NCBI GenBank assembly: GCA_022825195.1
Contig: JAJDYL010000126.1
Coordinates: 1 to 47,650, forward strand
DNA length: 47,650 bases
Direction: 5' to 3'
DNA from: Alphaproteobacteria bacterium
Lineage (GTDB): Bacteria > Pseudomonadota > Alphaproteobacteria > Bin95
Shown here: one piece after another, positions 26,585-35,631 of the stretch
Layout of the letters: each line of letters begins with the position of its first letter
How positions within the stretch are numbered: the stretch's first letter is position 1
Position numbers and translations under genes: made by a program
Notes under the pieces: model-generated
Told to the model about the DNA's origin: nothing
What the model saw: the letters and a program-made list of their open reading frames with translations, nothing else
Database searches by the model: none

Positions 26585-27547
26585 CTACGAGCCCCAGTGC
26601 TGCCGGAGATGGTCGGCGGCGTCGCGGACGGCGCGGGCCGCGACCTCCACTTCCGGAGCCATCTTCAGGAAACCGTGCGGCGCGCCCGGATAGAGGATGT
26701 ACCGGTGCGGCACATGGGCCGCCGCCAGCTTCAGGCCCAGCGCCTCGGCGTCATCGCGCAGCGGGTCGAGCGCCGCCGCCGTCAGCAGGACCGGCGGCAG
26801 GTCGCGAAAGTCCATGTTGAGCGAGCAGAACAGCGGGTCGCGGCCATCCTCCCCGCCGCGCAGATAGTCGGCGTAGAAGCGGCGCATGATGTCGAGGCCG
26901 AGGCCGTAGCGGCCGTCCCCGAAAGCCGCGGCGGCGGGGCCGGGTTCGTAGCCATATTCCGGCATATGGCCGTAGCAGCCGTAGAACAGGAGCGCCGTGC
27001 GGAGCGCCTGCCGCCGCCGGTCCAGTACGGCGAGCGCCAGATTGGCGCCCGCCGAGTCGCCGCCCACCGCCAGGCGCGAGGCGTCCACGCCGACCTCCGC
27101 GCCATGCTCCGCCAGCCAGTCGCAGGCGAAGATGCACTCCTCGACCGGTATCGGGAAGCGGTGCTCCGGGGCCAGGCGGTAATCGACCGAAACCACCGCC
27201 GCGCCGGCTTCCTTCGCCAGCAGCCGGCAAAGCGTGTCATGCGACTCGACGCTGCCGAGCATGAAGCCGCCGCCATGCAGGTAGAGCAGCCCCGGCAGCC
27301 GGGCATCGTCCCGCGGCCTGTAAATGCGGACCCGCAACTCTCCGTGCGGTCCCGCCAGGGCGAGATCGACGGTGGAGGCGACCGGCGGCGGATCGGCGTT
27401 CCAATAGGCCGAGGCGGCGTCGTAGGCGGCGCGTATCTCTTCCGCCGGCGCATCGACGAGCGCCTTCAGGTCGAGCGCCGGCGACACCGCCGCGGCGCGC
27501 TTGCCCGCCTCGACGATTGCCGGATCGATTGTCTCCACGCGGTTCAT
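26585..27547 (-). CDS. HSL-family alpha/beta hydrolase (acetyl esterase/lipase)
   Basis: A 320-residue hormone-sensitive-lipase-type esterase. The oxyanion-hole motif HGGGF lies at 91-95, and the nucleophile Ser165 in GGDSAGANL. Asp is in ALDPLRDD and His in GAPHGF near the C-terminus. It would cleave short-chain carboxylic esters in the cytosol. The longer upstream frame overlaps the divergent exonuclease-fusion gene and is rejected; MNRVETIDPAIVE fits the family N-terminus. It is a single gene convergent with the stress-protein gene, with 27 bases between stops. Confidence 0.93.
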   Translation of the reverse strand: MNRVETIDPAIVEAGKRAAAVSPALDLKALVDAPAEEIRAAYDAASAYWNADPPPVASTVDLALAGPHGELRVRIYRPRDDARLPGLLYLHGGGFMLGSVESHDTLCRLLAKEAGAAVVSVDYRLAPEHRFPIPVEECIFACDWLAEHGAEVGVDASRLAVGGDSAGANLALAVLDRRRQALRTALLFYGCYGHMPEYGYEPGPAAAAFGDGRYGLGLDIMRRFYADYLRGGEDGRDPLFCSLNMDFRDLPPVLLTAAALDPLRDDAEALGLKLAAAHVPHRYILYPGAPHGFLKMAPEVEVAARAVRDAADHLRQHWGS

Positions 27548-27717
27548 GGCCCCTCCCAAGGCGCGGTGCTCACGGACGCGGACTACTTGCCCGGATTTCC
27601 CGCCAATGTCACGGCCTGCCCTTGGCGACCGGTTGGCGGCAAAGTACCTTGGCCCGCAACCGGAGTGCGAAGCCTTTTCGTCTCCTCTGCCCTGAACCGG
27701 GACAGCGGGGTTCGGCC

Positions 27718-29847
27718 ATGGTCGCTGGAAAGGAAGACGCGGGGCTCGGCGCCGTTCCGCTGGCGTCGCTCGAAGCGGTTGCGCTCGATACCGAAACCAC
27801 CGGCCTCGACACCGGCAGGGACCGGATCGTGCAGGTGGGCGCGGTGGCGCTGACCGGCGGCGCCGTCGATGCCGGCGAGCCCTTCGACCGGATGGTCGAT
27901 CCGGACATGCCGATTCCGCCGGCCTCGACGGCCATACACGGCATTTCGGACGAGGATGTGCGCTCGGCCGCAAAGGCGGGCGAGGTCCTGCCGGCGCTCG
28001 CGGACTGGATCGGACCGCGCGTCGTGGTCGGCTATGCGATCGGTTTCGACCTCGCCATGCTCAAGGCGGAGCACGAGCGGCACGGGATTGCGTGGCGCCC
28101 GCACCGGTCGCTCTGCGTCCGGCAGCTTGCAGCGCTCCTTCCGGCCAGCCCCAGGGAACCCTCGCTCGACGACATGGCGCACTGGCTCAGGGTCGGGATC
28201 GAGGACCGCCACCGGGCGCTCGGCGACGCGCGGGCCGCAGCGGCGGTCTATGCCGCGCTGGTGCCGCGCCTGGCGGAGAAGGGCATCGCGACGCTGGCCC
28301 AGGCGGAGCGGGCCTGCCTCGCGCTCACTTCGCAGGCGGACGAGGAAGCGAAGGCCGGCTGGCACCCCGTCATAGCGGCCGAGCGGGTGCGCTCCGCCGA
28401 GCTGAGCGCGTTCGCCCGCGTGGACAGCTTCCCGTTCCGGCACCGCGTGGCGGACATCATGTCGGCCCCGCCGGCGCTCGTGGAGCCCGGGCTGCGCCTT
28501 CGCGGCGCCCTGCGCCAGCTTGCCGGGCGGAAAATCAGCTCGGTCTTCGTCGCCGCCGGGGAGGGGGCCGAAATCGGCATCCTGACCGAGCGCGATATCG
28601 CGCGGGCGATCGACTCGCTGGGCGCCGGCGCGCTCGACGAGACGGCCGGGCGCTTCGCCGCACGGCCGCTGGTGACGATCCCGGCATCGGAGTTCCTCTA
28701 CCGCGCGAACACGCTGATGACCGTGGGCGGCTTCCGCCATCTCGGCGTCGTCTCGGAGGACGGCAGGCTCGTCGGAGCCGTCAGCGCCCGCGACCTGCTG
28801 AAGCAGCGCGCGGGCGACGCGGTCTTCCTCGCGAGGGAAATCGACCATGCGGACGGGCCCGCGGACCTCGGCAAGGCATGGGCGAACCTGACGCGGGTCG
28901 TCGGCGGCCTCGCCGCGGACGAGGTCGATGCGCGCATCGTCGCGTCCGTGGTCTCGCGGGAGCTGCGGGCCCTGACGCGCCGCGCCGCGGAACTGGCGGA
29001 GCGCGCCATGGCGGCGGAGGGGCTCGGGTCGCCGCCGGTGCCGTTCGCCGTCCTGGTCCTGGGCTCCGGCGGGCGCGGCGAAAGCCTGCTCGCCATGGAC
29101 CAGGACAATGCCGTGGTTTACGAGGCCGGCGCCCCCGACGGCCCGGAAGACCGGTGGTTCGAGGAGTTCGGGCGCCGGCTGGCCGACATTCTGGACGGCG
29201 CGGGGGTCGCCTACTGCAAGGGCGGCGTCATGGCGCGCAACGCCGAGTGGCGCATGGACCTCGACCGCTGGCGCGCAAAGGTGCGGGGCTGGATCGGGCG
29301 CTCGCGGCCGGAGGACGTGCTCAACTGCGACATCTTCTTCGACAGCGTCCCCGTTTACGGCGACGCCGCCCTCGGCGAGCGGTTGCACCGCGAGGCGCTG
29401 GACATGGCGGCGGACGCGCGCGCGTTCCAGGTCGCGCTCCGCGCCAACGCCGTCGATTTCACCTCGCCGCTCGGCATGTTCGGGCGGCTCCGGCTCAAGA
29501 AGGGCCGCCTCGACGCCAAGCGCCACGGCATCATGCCGATCTTTTCGGCCGCGCGGATACTCGCCCTCCAGCACGGCATCGAGGACCGCTCGACGCCGGG
29601 GCGGCTGAACGCGGCCGGCGCGGCGGCGGGCAGCGACAGGGAGGCCATAGGCAATCTCGTCGAGGCGCACCGCATCCTGCTCGGCGAAATCCTCGCCCAG
29701 CAGCTCCGGGATATCGGCCGCGGTATCCCCCACGGCAATTCGGTCGCGCCGAAGGAGATGTCCGCGCCGGGGCAACGGCAATTCCGCTGGGCGCTGGAAC
29801 AGGTGGACCGGGTGCGCGGCGTGCTGGGAATGCCGGTGTTCGGCTGA
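27718..29847 (+). CDS. Fusion: DEDDh 3'-5' exonuclease + CBS pair + DUF294 nucleotidyltransferase
   Basis: A 709-residue multidomain protein. Residues 15-175 are a DnaQ/PolC-like exonuclease with a full DEDDh set: Asp24 and Glu26 (LDTETTG), Asp111 (IGFDLA), His165 and Asp170 (HRALGDA). Residues about 243-375 are two CBS motifs (VADIMSAPP; SARDLLKQR). Residues about 380-560 are a DUF294 putative nucleotidyltransferase with GSGGRGE at 449/451-455 and metal-type Asp461/Asp463 (MDQDNA). The rest is the DUF294 C-terminal helical domain. CBS-DUF294 proteins are usually thought of as nucleotide-sensing transferases; the fused nuclease is the unusual part. The start is the ATG at 27718. Confidence 0.92.
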   Translation: MVAGKEDAGLGAVPLASLEAVALDTETTGLDTGRDRIVQVGAVALTGGAVDAGEPFDRMVDPDMPIPPASTAIHGISDEDVRSAAKAGEVLPALADWIGPRVVVGYAIGFDLAMLKAEHERHGIAWRPHRSLCVRQLAALLPASPREPSLDDMAHWLRVGIEDRHRALGDARAAAAVYAALVPRLAEKGIATLAQAERACLALTSQADEEAKAGWHPVIAAERVRSAELSAFARVDSFPFRHRVADIMSAPPALVEPGLRLRGALRQLAGRKISSVFVAAGEGAEIGILTERDIARAIDSLGAGALDETAGRFAARPLVTIPASEFLYRANTLMTVGGFRHLGVVSEDGRLVGAVSARDLLKQRAGDAVFLAREIDHADGPADLGKAWANLTRVVGGLAADEVDARIVASVVSRELRALTRRAAELAERAMAAEGLGSPPVPFAVLVLGSGGRGESLLAMDQDNAVVYEAGAPDGPEDRWFEEFGRRLADILDGAGVAYCKGGVMARNAEWRMDLDRWRAKVRGWIGRSRPEDVLNCDIFFDSVPVYGDAALGERLHREALDMAADARAFQVALRANAVDFTSPLGMFGRLRLKKGRLDAKRHGIMPIFSAARILALQHGIEDRSTPGRLNAAGAAAGSDREAIGNLVEAHRILLGEILAQQLRDIGRGIPHGNSVAPKEMSAPGQRQFRWALEQVDRVRGVLGMPVFG

Positions 29848-29881
29848 TCCGGTCCGGTCGCCGCGCCGTCATGGCCGGCCC

Positions 29882-31594
29882 TCAAACGGCCTCCGGGCTT
29901 GCGGCCTTCGCCATGAAGTCGAAATCGCAGCCCCGGTCGGCCTGGGTCACGGTCTCCAGATAGAGCTTGAGATAGCCGCGCTGCGAACCGGCATGAACCG
30001 GCGGGCGCCAGTCCCGGCGCCGCGCCGCCAGCGCCGCCTCGTCCACCAGCAGGTCGAGGCGCCGCGCCGGCGTGTCGAGGCGGATACGGTCTCCAGTGCG
30101 GACCAGCGCGAGCGGTCCGCCGACCGCCGCTTCCGGGCAGCAATGCAGCACGATGGTCCCGAAGGCGGTTCCGGACATGCGCGCATCGGAGATCCGCACC
30201 ATGTCGCGCACGCCCTCGGCGGCAAGCTTCTTCGGGATCGGCATCGAGCCCGCTTCCGGCATGCCCGGCGCGCCCTTCGGCCCGGCATTGCGCAGCACCA
30301 GGATGTCGTCCCGGGCCACGTCGAGGTCCGGGTCGTCGATCCGCGCCGCAAGGTCCTCCAGCCCGTCGAACACCACCGCCCGGCCTTCATGCGCCAGCAG
30401 CTCCGGGCTCGCCGCCGACTGCTTGATGACGGCCGTGTCCGGCGCGAGCGTGCCGCGCAGCACCGCGAGGCCGCCCTCCGGCCAGACCGGGTCGCTCATC
30501 GGGCGGACGACAGCCTGTTCCGGATGCTCTTCGGCCGCCCGGTCGATCTCCTCGCCGAGCGTGCGCCCGGTGACCGTCAGCGCGCCCAGGTTCAGCATGC
30601 CCCGGAGTTCCTTCAGGATGGGCGCCGCGCCGCCCGCCCGGTGCAGGTCCTCCATGTAATGCCGGCCCGAGGGCTTCAGGTCCACCAGCACGGGCGTCTC
30701 CCGGCCCATCCGGTCGATGGCGGCAAGGTCCACCTCGATGCCGAGCCGGCCGGCGACCGCCGCCATGTGGATCAGCCCGTTGGTCGAGCCGCCGACGGCA
30801 AGCAGCATCCGGAAGGCGTTCTCGAACGCCGCCGGCGTCATGATGCGGTCGGGCGTCAGCCCGTCGGCCGCCAGCGCCACGGCGCGCGCCCCGGTGGCTT
30901 CCGCATGGCGCAGCCGGTCGGCATGAACCGCCGGGATCGCCGCGCCGCCCGGCAGCATCATGCCGACGGTCTCGGTCATCAGCGCCATGGTGGAGGCCGT
31001 GCCCATCACCATGCAGGTGCCCGCCGTCGGCATCAGCCGCCCGCCGGCGAGCTCGATTTCCGCCTCGTCCATGTCGCCTGCCCGGTAAAGGCTCCAGAGC
31101 CGCCGGCAGTCCGTGCAGGCGCCGAGCCTCTCGCCCCGGAAATGGCCGGTCATCATCGGCCCCGTCACCTCCATGATGGCGGGAATGCCGGCGCTCGCCG
31201 CGCCCATCAGCAGGGCCGGTACCGTCTTGTCGCAGCCGCCGATCAGCACCACCGCGTCCATCGGCTGGGCGCGGACCATCTCCTCCGTGTCCATCGCCAT
31301 GAGGTTGCGCAGGAACATGGAGGTCGGGTGCGAGAAGCTCTCGTGGATCGAGATCGTCGGGAAGCGGATCGGCAGGCCGCCCGCATGCATGACGCCGCGC
31401 TCGATGGCGGCAATCAGGTCCGGCACGGTCCGGTGGCAGCCATTGTAGCCGCTGAAGGTATCGGTGATGGCGACGATCGGGCGTTCGAGCGCCTCGTCGG
31501 AATAGCCCATCGCCTTGATGAACGCCTTGCGCAGGAAGAAGGAAAGTCCCGCATCGCCATATTGGGCGAGGCCGGAGCGGATGCCGTCGGTCAC
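29882..31594 (-). CDS. IlvD/Edd-family dehydratase (dihydroxy-acid / sugar-acid dehydratase)
   Basis: A 570-residue Fe-S dehydratase. Cluster-ligand cysteines are Cys53 (SGYNGC), Cys121 (GGCDKT) and Cys194 (AGTCMVMGTA). The Mg-ligand Lys is Lys123 and the ACTDCRRLW signature lies at 159-167. It removes water from a 2,3-dihydroxy acid. The sequence is of the sugar-acid (aldonate)-like branch rather than clear biosynthetic IlvD, since no ilv genes are near. I chose the GTG at 31594, because TDGIRSGLAQYGD fits the family N-terminus. An in-frame ATG at 31657 would place the start inside the phased TGTCATG block. Confidence 0.88.
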   Translation of the reverse strand: MTDGIRSGLAQYGDAGLSFFLRKAFIKAMGYSDEALERPIVAITDTFSGYNGCHRTVPDLIAAIERGVMHAGGLPIRFPTISIHESFSHPTSMFLRNLMAMDTEEMVRAQPMDAVVLIGGCDKTVPALLMGAASAGIPAIMEVTGPMMTGHFRGERLGACTDCRRLWSLYRAGDMDEAEIELAGGRLMPTAGTCMVMGTASTMALMTETVGMMLPGGAAIPAVHADRLRHAEATGARAVALAADGLTPDRIMTPAAFENAFRMLLAVGGSTNGLIHMAAVAGRLGIEVDLAAIDRMGRETPVLVDLKPSGRHYMEDLHRAGGAAPILKELRGMLNLGALTVTGRTLGEEIDRAAEEHPEQAVVRPMSDPVWPEGGLAVLRGTLAPDTAVIKQSAASPELLAHEGRAVVFDGLEDLAARIDDPDLDVARDDILVLRNAGPKGAPGMPEAGSMPIPKKLAAEGVRDMVRISDARMSGTAFGTIVLHCCPEAAVGGPLALVRTGDRIRLDTPARRLDLLVDEAALAARRRDWRPPVHAGSQRGYLKLYLETVTQADRGCDFDFMAKAASPEAV

Positions 31595-31953
31595 GGGTGA
31601 AGCGCCTTTCGGATGCCGGGGGTCGAGGGAGAGGCCGGATGTGTCATGTTTCGTCATGCGGCGCCATGATCCGTATGCGCGGCCCGGATGTCCAACGGCC
31701 CGTTCCGGCATGGAGCCGCCATGCCGGGCGGGGGCGCCCGGTATTCCTTCCGGTTTTCCCGGCTTCGCGTCTTCGGCATGGGCCTGTCCTCCCGATCCGT
31801 CCTCGTTCCGTTCTGTCCGCCGCCGGTTTGCCCCATGCGGCGGAACCCCTTTTCGCGCGAACCGGGGAGAGGATGCGGCCCGGCGGCGCCCGTCTTCCGC
31901 CGGGAGTCGGCGAGGCGTAGGCTCTGTCGCGGCGCGACGCGGAGAGGAACCCC
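31595..31953. other. Intergenic region between divergent dehydratase and nitroreductase genes
   Basis: This 359-base stretch holds the third phased TGTCATG block (31642-31668) near the dehydratase. An inverted repeat, CCCC-tt-TTCGCGCGAA-cc-GGGG, spans about 31848-31867. A GC-rich hairpin occurs around 31710-31745 (CCGGCATGG/CCATGCCGG). I see no gene in it. Confidence 0.6.
31642..31668. promoter_or_regulatory. Phased TGTCATG-type triplet, copy 3 (upstream of the dehydratase)
   Basis: TGTCATG at 31642, CGTCATG at 31652 and CGCCATG at 31662 repeat at exactly 10 bp. The block lies 48-74 bases upstream of the dehydratase GTG. It is the same arrangement as at 11201 and 11417, with substitutions only at the first and third positions of the later heptamers. 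Candidate operator shared with the E1/E2 operon. Confidence 0.5.
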
Positions 31954-32790
31954 ATGCCCGATACCCTGGCCGACCTGGTGACGAAGCGTTACGGCCCGGA
32001 GACGCCCGGCGGCGCGGACATGCCGGCCGAGGGGCCGCTCGCCGCTATCCTCGACCGGCGCACCCACCGCCGCTATGCGGACCGGCCGGTCCCGGAGGAG
32101 ATGCTCGACCTGCTGTTCGCCTGCGCCTTCTCGGCGAGCGCCAAGTCCGATCTCCAGCAGGCCTCCGTGGTGCGGGTCGCCGATCCGGCGCTCCGCGCGG
32201 AGGTCGCCGCGCTCATTCCGGGCATGCCGTGGATCGGCACGGCGCCCGTCTTCCTCGTCTGGTGCGGCGACGGGCGGCGGATCAGGCGCATTTGCGAGTT
32301 GCGCGGCAAGCCCTTCGCCAACGACCATTTCGACGCCGCCTTCAACCCGACCGTGGACGCCGCGCTCGCCATGCAGACCTTCATCCTCGCCGCCGAGGCC
32401 GCGGGCCTCGGCTGCTGCCCGATCAGCGTGATCCGCAACCACGCCTTCCGGGTGGGCGAATTGCTGGGCCTGCCGGAATGGGTGTTCCCTCTGGCGGGCC
32501 TCTGCGTCGGCTGGCCGGCGGCAGAGGGCTATATCTCCATGCGCGTGCCGCCCTCGGTCACGGTCCACACCGACCGCTACGACGACGACAAGCTCGCCGC
32601 CGGCATCGACGCCTACGACCGCCGCCGGGACGCGATTTACAGCATTCCGGCGGACAAGCAGCGCGACCCGGATCGCTACGGCAAGGCGGGTTTCTACGGC
32701 TGGTCCGAGGACAAGGCCCGGCAGGTCTCGCATACCGAGCGCGAGGATTTCGGCGCCTTCCTCCGCCGGCAGGGCTACCGGCTGGACTGA
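31954..32790 (+). CDS. Nitroreductase-family FMN-dependent oxidoreductase
   Basis: A 278-residue flavoprotein of the nitroreductase fold. The N-terminal FMN-phosphate-binding segment is DRRTHRRYADRPVPEEML. The central conserved helix AALAMQTFILAAEAAGLGCCPI and the LCVGWPAAEG region complete the flavin site. The length and C-terminal extension with KAGFYGWSEDKARQVSHTERE resemble NfsA-like members. It would reduce nitro compounds, quinones or flavin using NAD(P)H. A ribosome site GGAGAGG precedes the ATG. Its stop shares one base with the start of the MFS gene (TGATG). Confidence 0.92.
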   Translation: MPDTLADLVTKRYGPETPGGADMPAEGPLAAILDRRTHRRYADRPVPEEMLDLLFACAFSASAKSDLQQASVVRVADPALRAEVAALIPGMPWIGTAPVFLVWCGDGRRIRRICELRGKPFANDHFDAAFNPTVDAALAMQTFILAAEAAGLGCCPISVIRNHAFRVGELLGLPEWVFPLAGLCVGWPAAEGYISMRVPPSVTVHTDRYDDDKLAAGIDAYDRRRDAIYSIPADKQRDPDRYGKAGFYGWSEDKARQVSHTEREDFGAFLRRQGYRLD

Positions 32791-34040
32791 TGGCACCTCA
32801 GGCCGGGGGCGGCATCGGGCGCGTCTTCGCCAACCGCAACTACCGCCTCTACTTCACCGGCAATGCGGTCTCGCTGGTCGGCACCTGGATGCAGCGCACG
32901 GGCGTGGGCGCGCTCGCCTGGGAGCTGACGGAGTCGGCGTTTTTCCTCGGCCTGGTCGCGACGGCGGAATTCCTGCCGTCGATCCTGCTCGGGCCGTTCG
33001 CCGGCGCGGTCGCGGACCGGTTGAACCGGCTCGGCATCATCGCCGCCATGCAGGGCCTGCTCTGCCTCCAGGCCTTCACCCTCGGCCTGCTCACCGTCGC
33101 CGGCCTCACGACGCCGGAATCGCTGTTCCTGCTGACCCTGCTGCTCGGCACGGCGACGGCCGTAGCGCAGCCGGCGCGCCTGTCGCTGGTGCCCTCGCTC
33201 GTCGGCCGCGACGACATCCCGTCGGCCGTCGCGATCAATTCCATAGGCTGGAACAGCGCCCGTTTCATCGGGCCGACGCTCGCCGGGCCGCTGCTCCTGC
33301 ATTTCGGCCCGGTGTCCGGCGCCGGCTGGGCCTTCCTCTGCAATACGGCCACCTTCGCCGTCTTCCTGGTCGTGCTGCCGATGCTGCGGCTCAGCCCCCG
33401 GCTGCAGGCGGCCCGCCAGCGCCGGAGCCTCTTCGCCGAGATCGGCGACGGCTTCCGCTATATCGGGCGCCATGCCGGCGTCGGCCCGCTGATCCTGCTG
33501 CTGCTGGCGGGTGCGCTGCTCGTCCGGCCCTATGTCGAACTGCTGCCCGCCTTCGCCGATGTCGTGTTCGAGCGCGGCGCGGAAGGCTTCTCCATGCTGA
33601 TCGCCGTCAACGGGCTGGGCGCGCTCGCGGGCGGCCTCTAGCTCGCCTGGCGCGGCAACCGGCAGGGGCTCGCCCCTATCGTGTTCGCCGGCTCTGCGGT
33701 GCATGCGGCCATGGTGGCGCTGTTCTCGGTCCTCGGACATTTCGAGTTCGCGCTGGCGGCGCTGGCGGTGGCGGGGTTCGCCATGCTGGTCATGGGCGTC
33801 GGCGCGCAGAGCCTGATCCAGATGGGCACGCCGTCCGACATGCTGGGCCGGGTGCTGAGCGTTTACGGCCTCACCTTCCGCGCGGGCCCCGCGCTCGGCG
33901 CGCTCGCCATGGGCGCGCTCGCCGACAGTTTCGGCCTCTCCTGGCCGGTGCTCGGCGGCGCCTGCCTCTGCCTCGCCGCCATCGCGCTGCTGCTGCGCCG
34001 CCTGCGGACGGTCCGCGCCGCGCTGGAGCCCGAGCGGTAG
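32790..34040 (+). pseudogene. MFS exporter (MFS_3/EntS-like) interrupted by an in-frame TAG
   Basis: The frame from the ATG at 32790 encodes a typical 416-codon major facilitator with NRNYRLYFTGNAVSLVGTWMQR at the N-terminus and GMGA-type later helices. Codon 284 (33639-33641) is TAG. The same frame then continues without another stop for 132 codons and encodes the remaining membrane segments (FSVLGHFEFALAALAVAGF, GAQSLIQM, LGRVLSVYG). The context GGL-stop-LAWRG suggests that a TGG Trp codon changed by one G-to-A transition. It is therefore a recent nonsense allele, a sequencing error, or a split protein. It is coupled to the nitroreductase gene by a one-base overlap. Confidence 0.85.
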
Positions 34041-34104
34041 GCGCTTGTCGAAGACGCCGCCGGGAGCGATAATCCGGAACTGACGGCAAGCCGGGAGGCG
34101 GTCC

Positions 34105-34329
34105 ATGGGATTCGCAGTTGCCATCGTCGCGATAGCCGTCCTGCTGTTCGTCCTCGCGTCCCGCGATTACCGGAAAATGGAGAGAGGCGACGCCGCCCTG
34201 GCGTCCGCCGGCCTTCTCGCCGCCCACGGCCATCTGGGCCACAATGCCGCTTCCGAGTCGTTCTTTGCGGGTTCGACGGCCCATTCGGCGATGGACCATC
34301 ACCACTGGGGCGACTCCGGCACCTACTAG
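34105..34329 (+). CDS. Short membrane-anchored protein with His-rich tail
   Basis: A 74-residue protein with one N-terminal membrane segment (FAVAIVAIAVLLFVLAS, 3-19), then a charged stretch (RDYRKMERGD). The soluble tail is rich in Ala, Ser and His and includes HGHLGHN and MDHHHW. No family is recognised. A near-perfect GGGAGG Shine-Dalgarno six bases upstream of the ATG and separation from the MFS frame support a real gene. The His cluster could bind a metal, but this is speculation. Confidence 0.6.
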   Translation: MGFAVAIVAIAVLLFVLASRDYRKMERGDAALASAGLLAAHGHLGHNAASESFFAGSTAHSAMDHHHWGDSGTY

Positions 34330-34431
34330 GCCTGAATTTCGACGGCCCTTCACGCATAGGCAGCGGGCCTTGCCGGGGGCGGGGCGATGGCGCACCATCG
34401 GCTGCGTTCCCGACGCGGATACCCCGTTCCC

Positions 34432-35631
34432 ATGGACCTCGACTACCGACCCGACGCTCCCCGCGCGCTGGAAGGCGTGCGCGTTCTCGACATTTCCCGG
34501 CTCGTGGCCGGCAATGCGATTTCCCATGTGCTCGCCGACCACGGCGCCGAGGTCGTCAAGGTCGAGGACCCGGTCGAGGGCGACGCGCTGCGCCACTGGG
34601 CCGCCGCCGGGGTGGCCTGCAGCTGGAAGGTGTATGCGCGCAACAAGAAGAGCATCTCGCTCAACCTGCGCAGCGAGAAGGGCCGCGCGGTGCTGCTCGA
34701 CCTGCTGCCGACGGCGCAGGTGCTGGTCGAGAACTTCAAGGCCGGTGCGCTGGAGCGGATGGGGCTCGGGCCCGACATCATGCTCGCGCGCAACCCGAAG
34801 CTCGTCGTCGCGCGCGTCAGCGGCTACGGCCAGACCGGCCCCTACGCCCACAAGCCGGGTTTCGGCACCCTGGTCGAGGCCATGTCCGGCTTCGCCTACA
34901 AGAACGGCTTTCCCGACAAGCCGCCGGCTCTGCCGCCGCTCGCGCTCGCGGACATGGTGGCCGGGCTCTACGGCGCCTTCGGCGTCATGGTGGCGCTCCG
35001 GGAGGTCGAGCTGAAGGGCGGCGAAGGCCAGGTGATCGACCTCTCGCTGCTGGAGCCGGTGGTGTCCATCCTGGGCCCGGACGCCGCGATCCACAGCGCG
35101 ACCGGCAAGGCGCCGGCCCGCCTCGGCAACGCCTCGAACACCACCTCGCCGCGCAACGCCTACCGGACCAAGGACGGCGAGTGGATCGCCATGAGCGGCT
35201 CCATGCAGTCGATGGCGATGCGCATTTTCCGCACCATCGGCCGTGCCGACATGTGCGACGACCCGCGCTACAACACCCAGGCCGCGCGTTCGGAAAACCG
35301 CGAGGAGGTCGATGCCATCGTCGGCGGCTTCATCGCCGAGCGCACGCTGTCCGAAGCGATGGAGGTCTTCGAGCGCGAAGGCGTGACGGCGGGGCCGATC
35401 TATTCCGCCGGGCAGCTGAAGGAAGACCGCCATGCGCAGGAGCGCGGCGTCATCGTCAACCTGCCGGACGACGAACTCGGACGCCTGCCGATGCACAATG
35501 TCATTCCGCGCCTTTCCAGGACGCCGGGGGCCATCCGCACGCCCGCGCCCGGGATCGGCGCGCACAATGAGGAAATCCTGGGGGGTCTCGGCCTGGACCT
35601 CGACCGGCTCAGGGAGGAGGGAACGATATGA
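34432..35631 (+). CDS. CaiB/BaiF (class III) CoA-transferase
   Basis: A 399-residue class III CoA-transferase with catalytic Asp174 in LALADMVAGLYGAFG. It also shows the usual LVAGNAISHVLADHGAEVVKV, NKKSISLNL and VSGYGQTGPY segments and a C-terminal NEEILGGLGLDLDRL. The start MDLDYRPDAPRALEGVRVLD fits the family; an ATG 45 bases upstream would add an Arg-rich tail. It overlaps the CitE-type lyase gene by four bases (ATGA), so transferase and lyase act together. A dicarboxylic or branched acid is activated, then cleaved as its CoA ester, as in itaconate/citramalate- or methylaspartate-type routes. Confidence 0.93.
   Translation: MDLDYRPDAPRALEGVRVLDISRLVAGNAISHVLADHGAEVVKVEDPVEGDALRHWAAAGVACSWKVYARNKKSISLNLRSEKGRAVLLDLLPTAQVLVENFKAGALERMGLGPDIMLARNPKLVVARVSGYGQTGPYAHKPGFGTLVEAMSGFAYKNGFPDKPPALPPLALADMVAGLYGAFGVMVALREVELKGGEGQVIDLSLLEPVVSILGPDAAIHSATGKAPARLGNASNTTSPRNAYRTKDGEWIAMSGSMQSMAMRIFRTIGRADMCDDPRYNTQAARSENREEVDAIVGGFIAERTLSEAMEVFEREGVTAGPIYSAGQLKEDRHAQERGVIVNLPDDELGRLPMHNVIPRLSRTPGAIRTPAPGIGAHNEEILGGLGLDLDRLREEGTI

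Noticed and set aside
33639..33641. In-frame TAG read as pyrrolysine
   Set aside because: MFS exporters do not use pyrrolysine. A TGG-to-TAG mutation or sequencing error is simpler, and no pyl genes are visible.
34387..34431. CoA-transferase start at the upstream ATG (MAHHRLRSRRGY)
   Set aside because: An Arg-rich tail not expected in the family; the second ATG begins the typical sequence. Not fully excluded.
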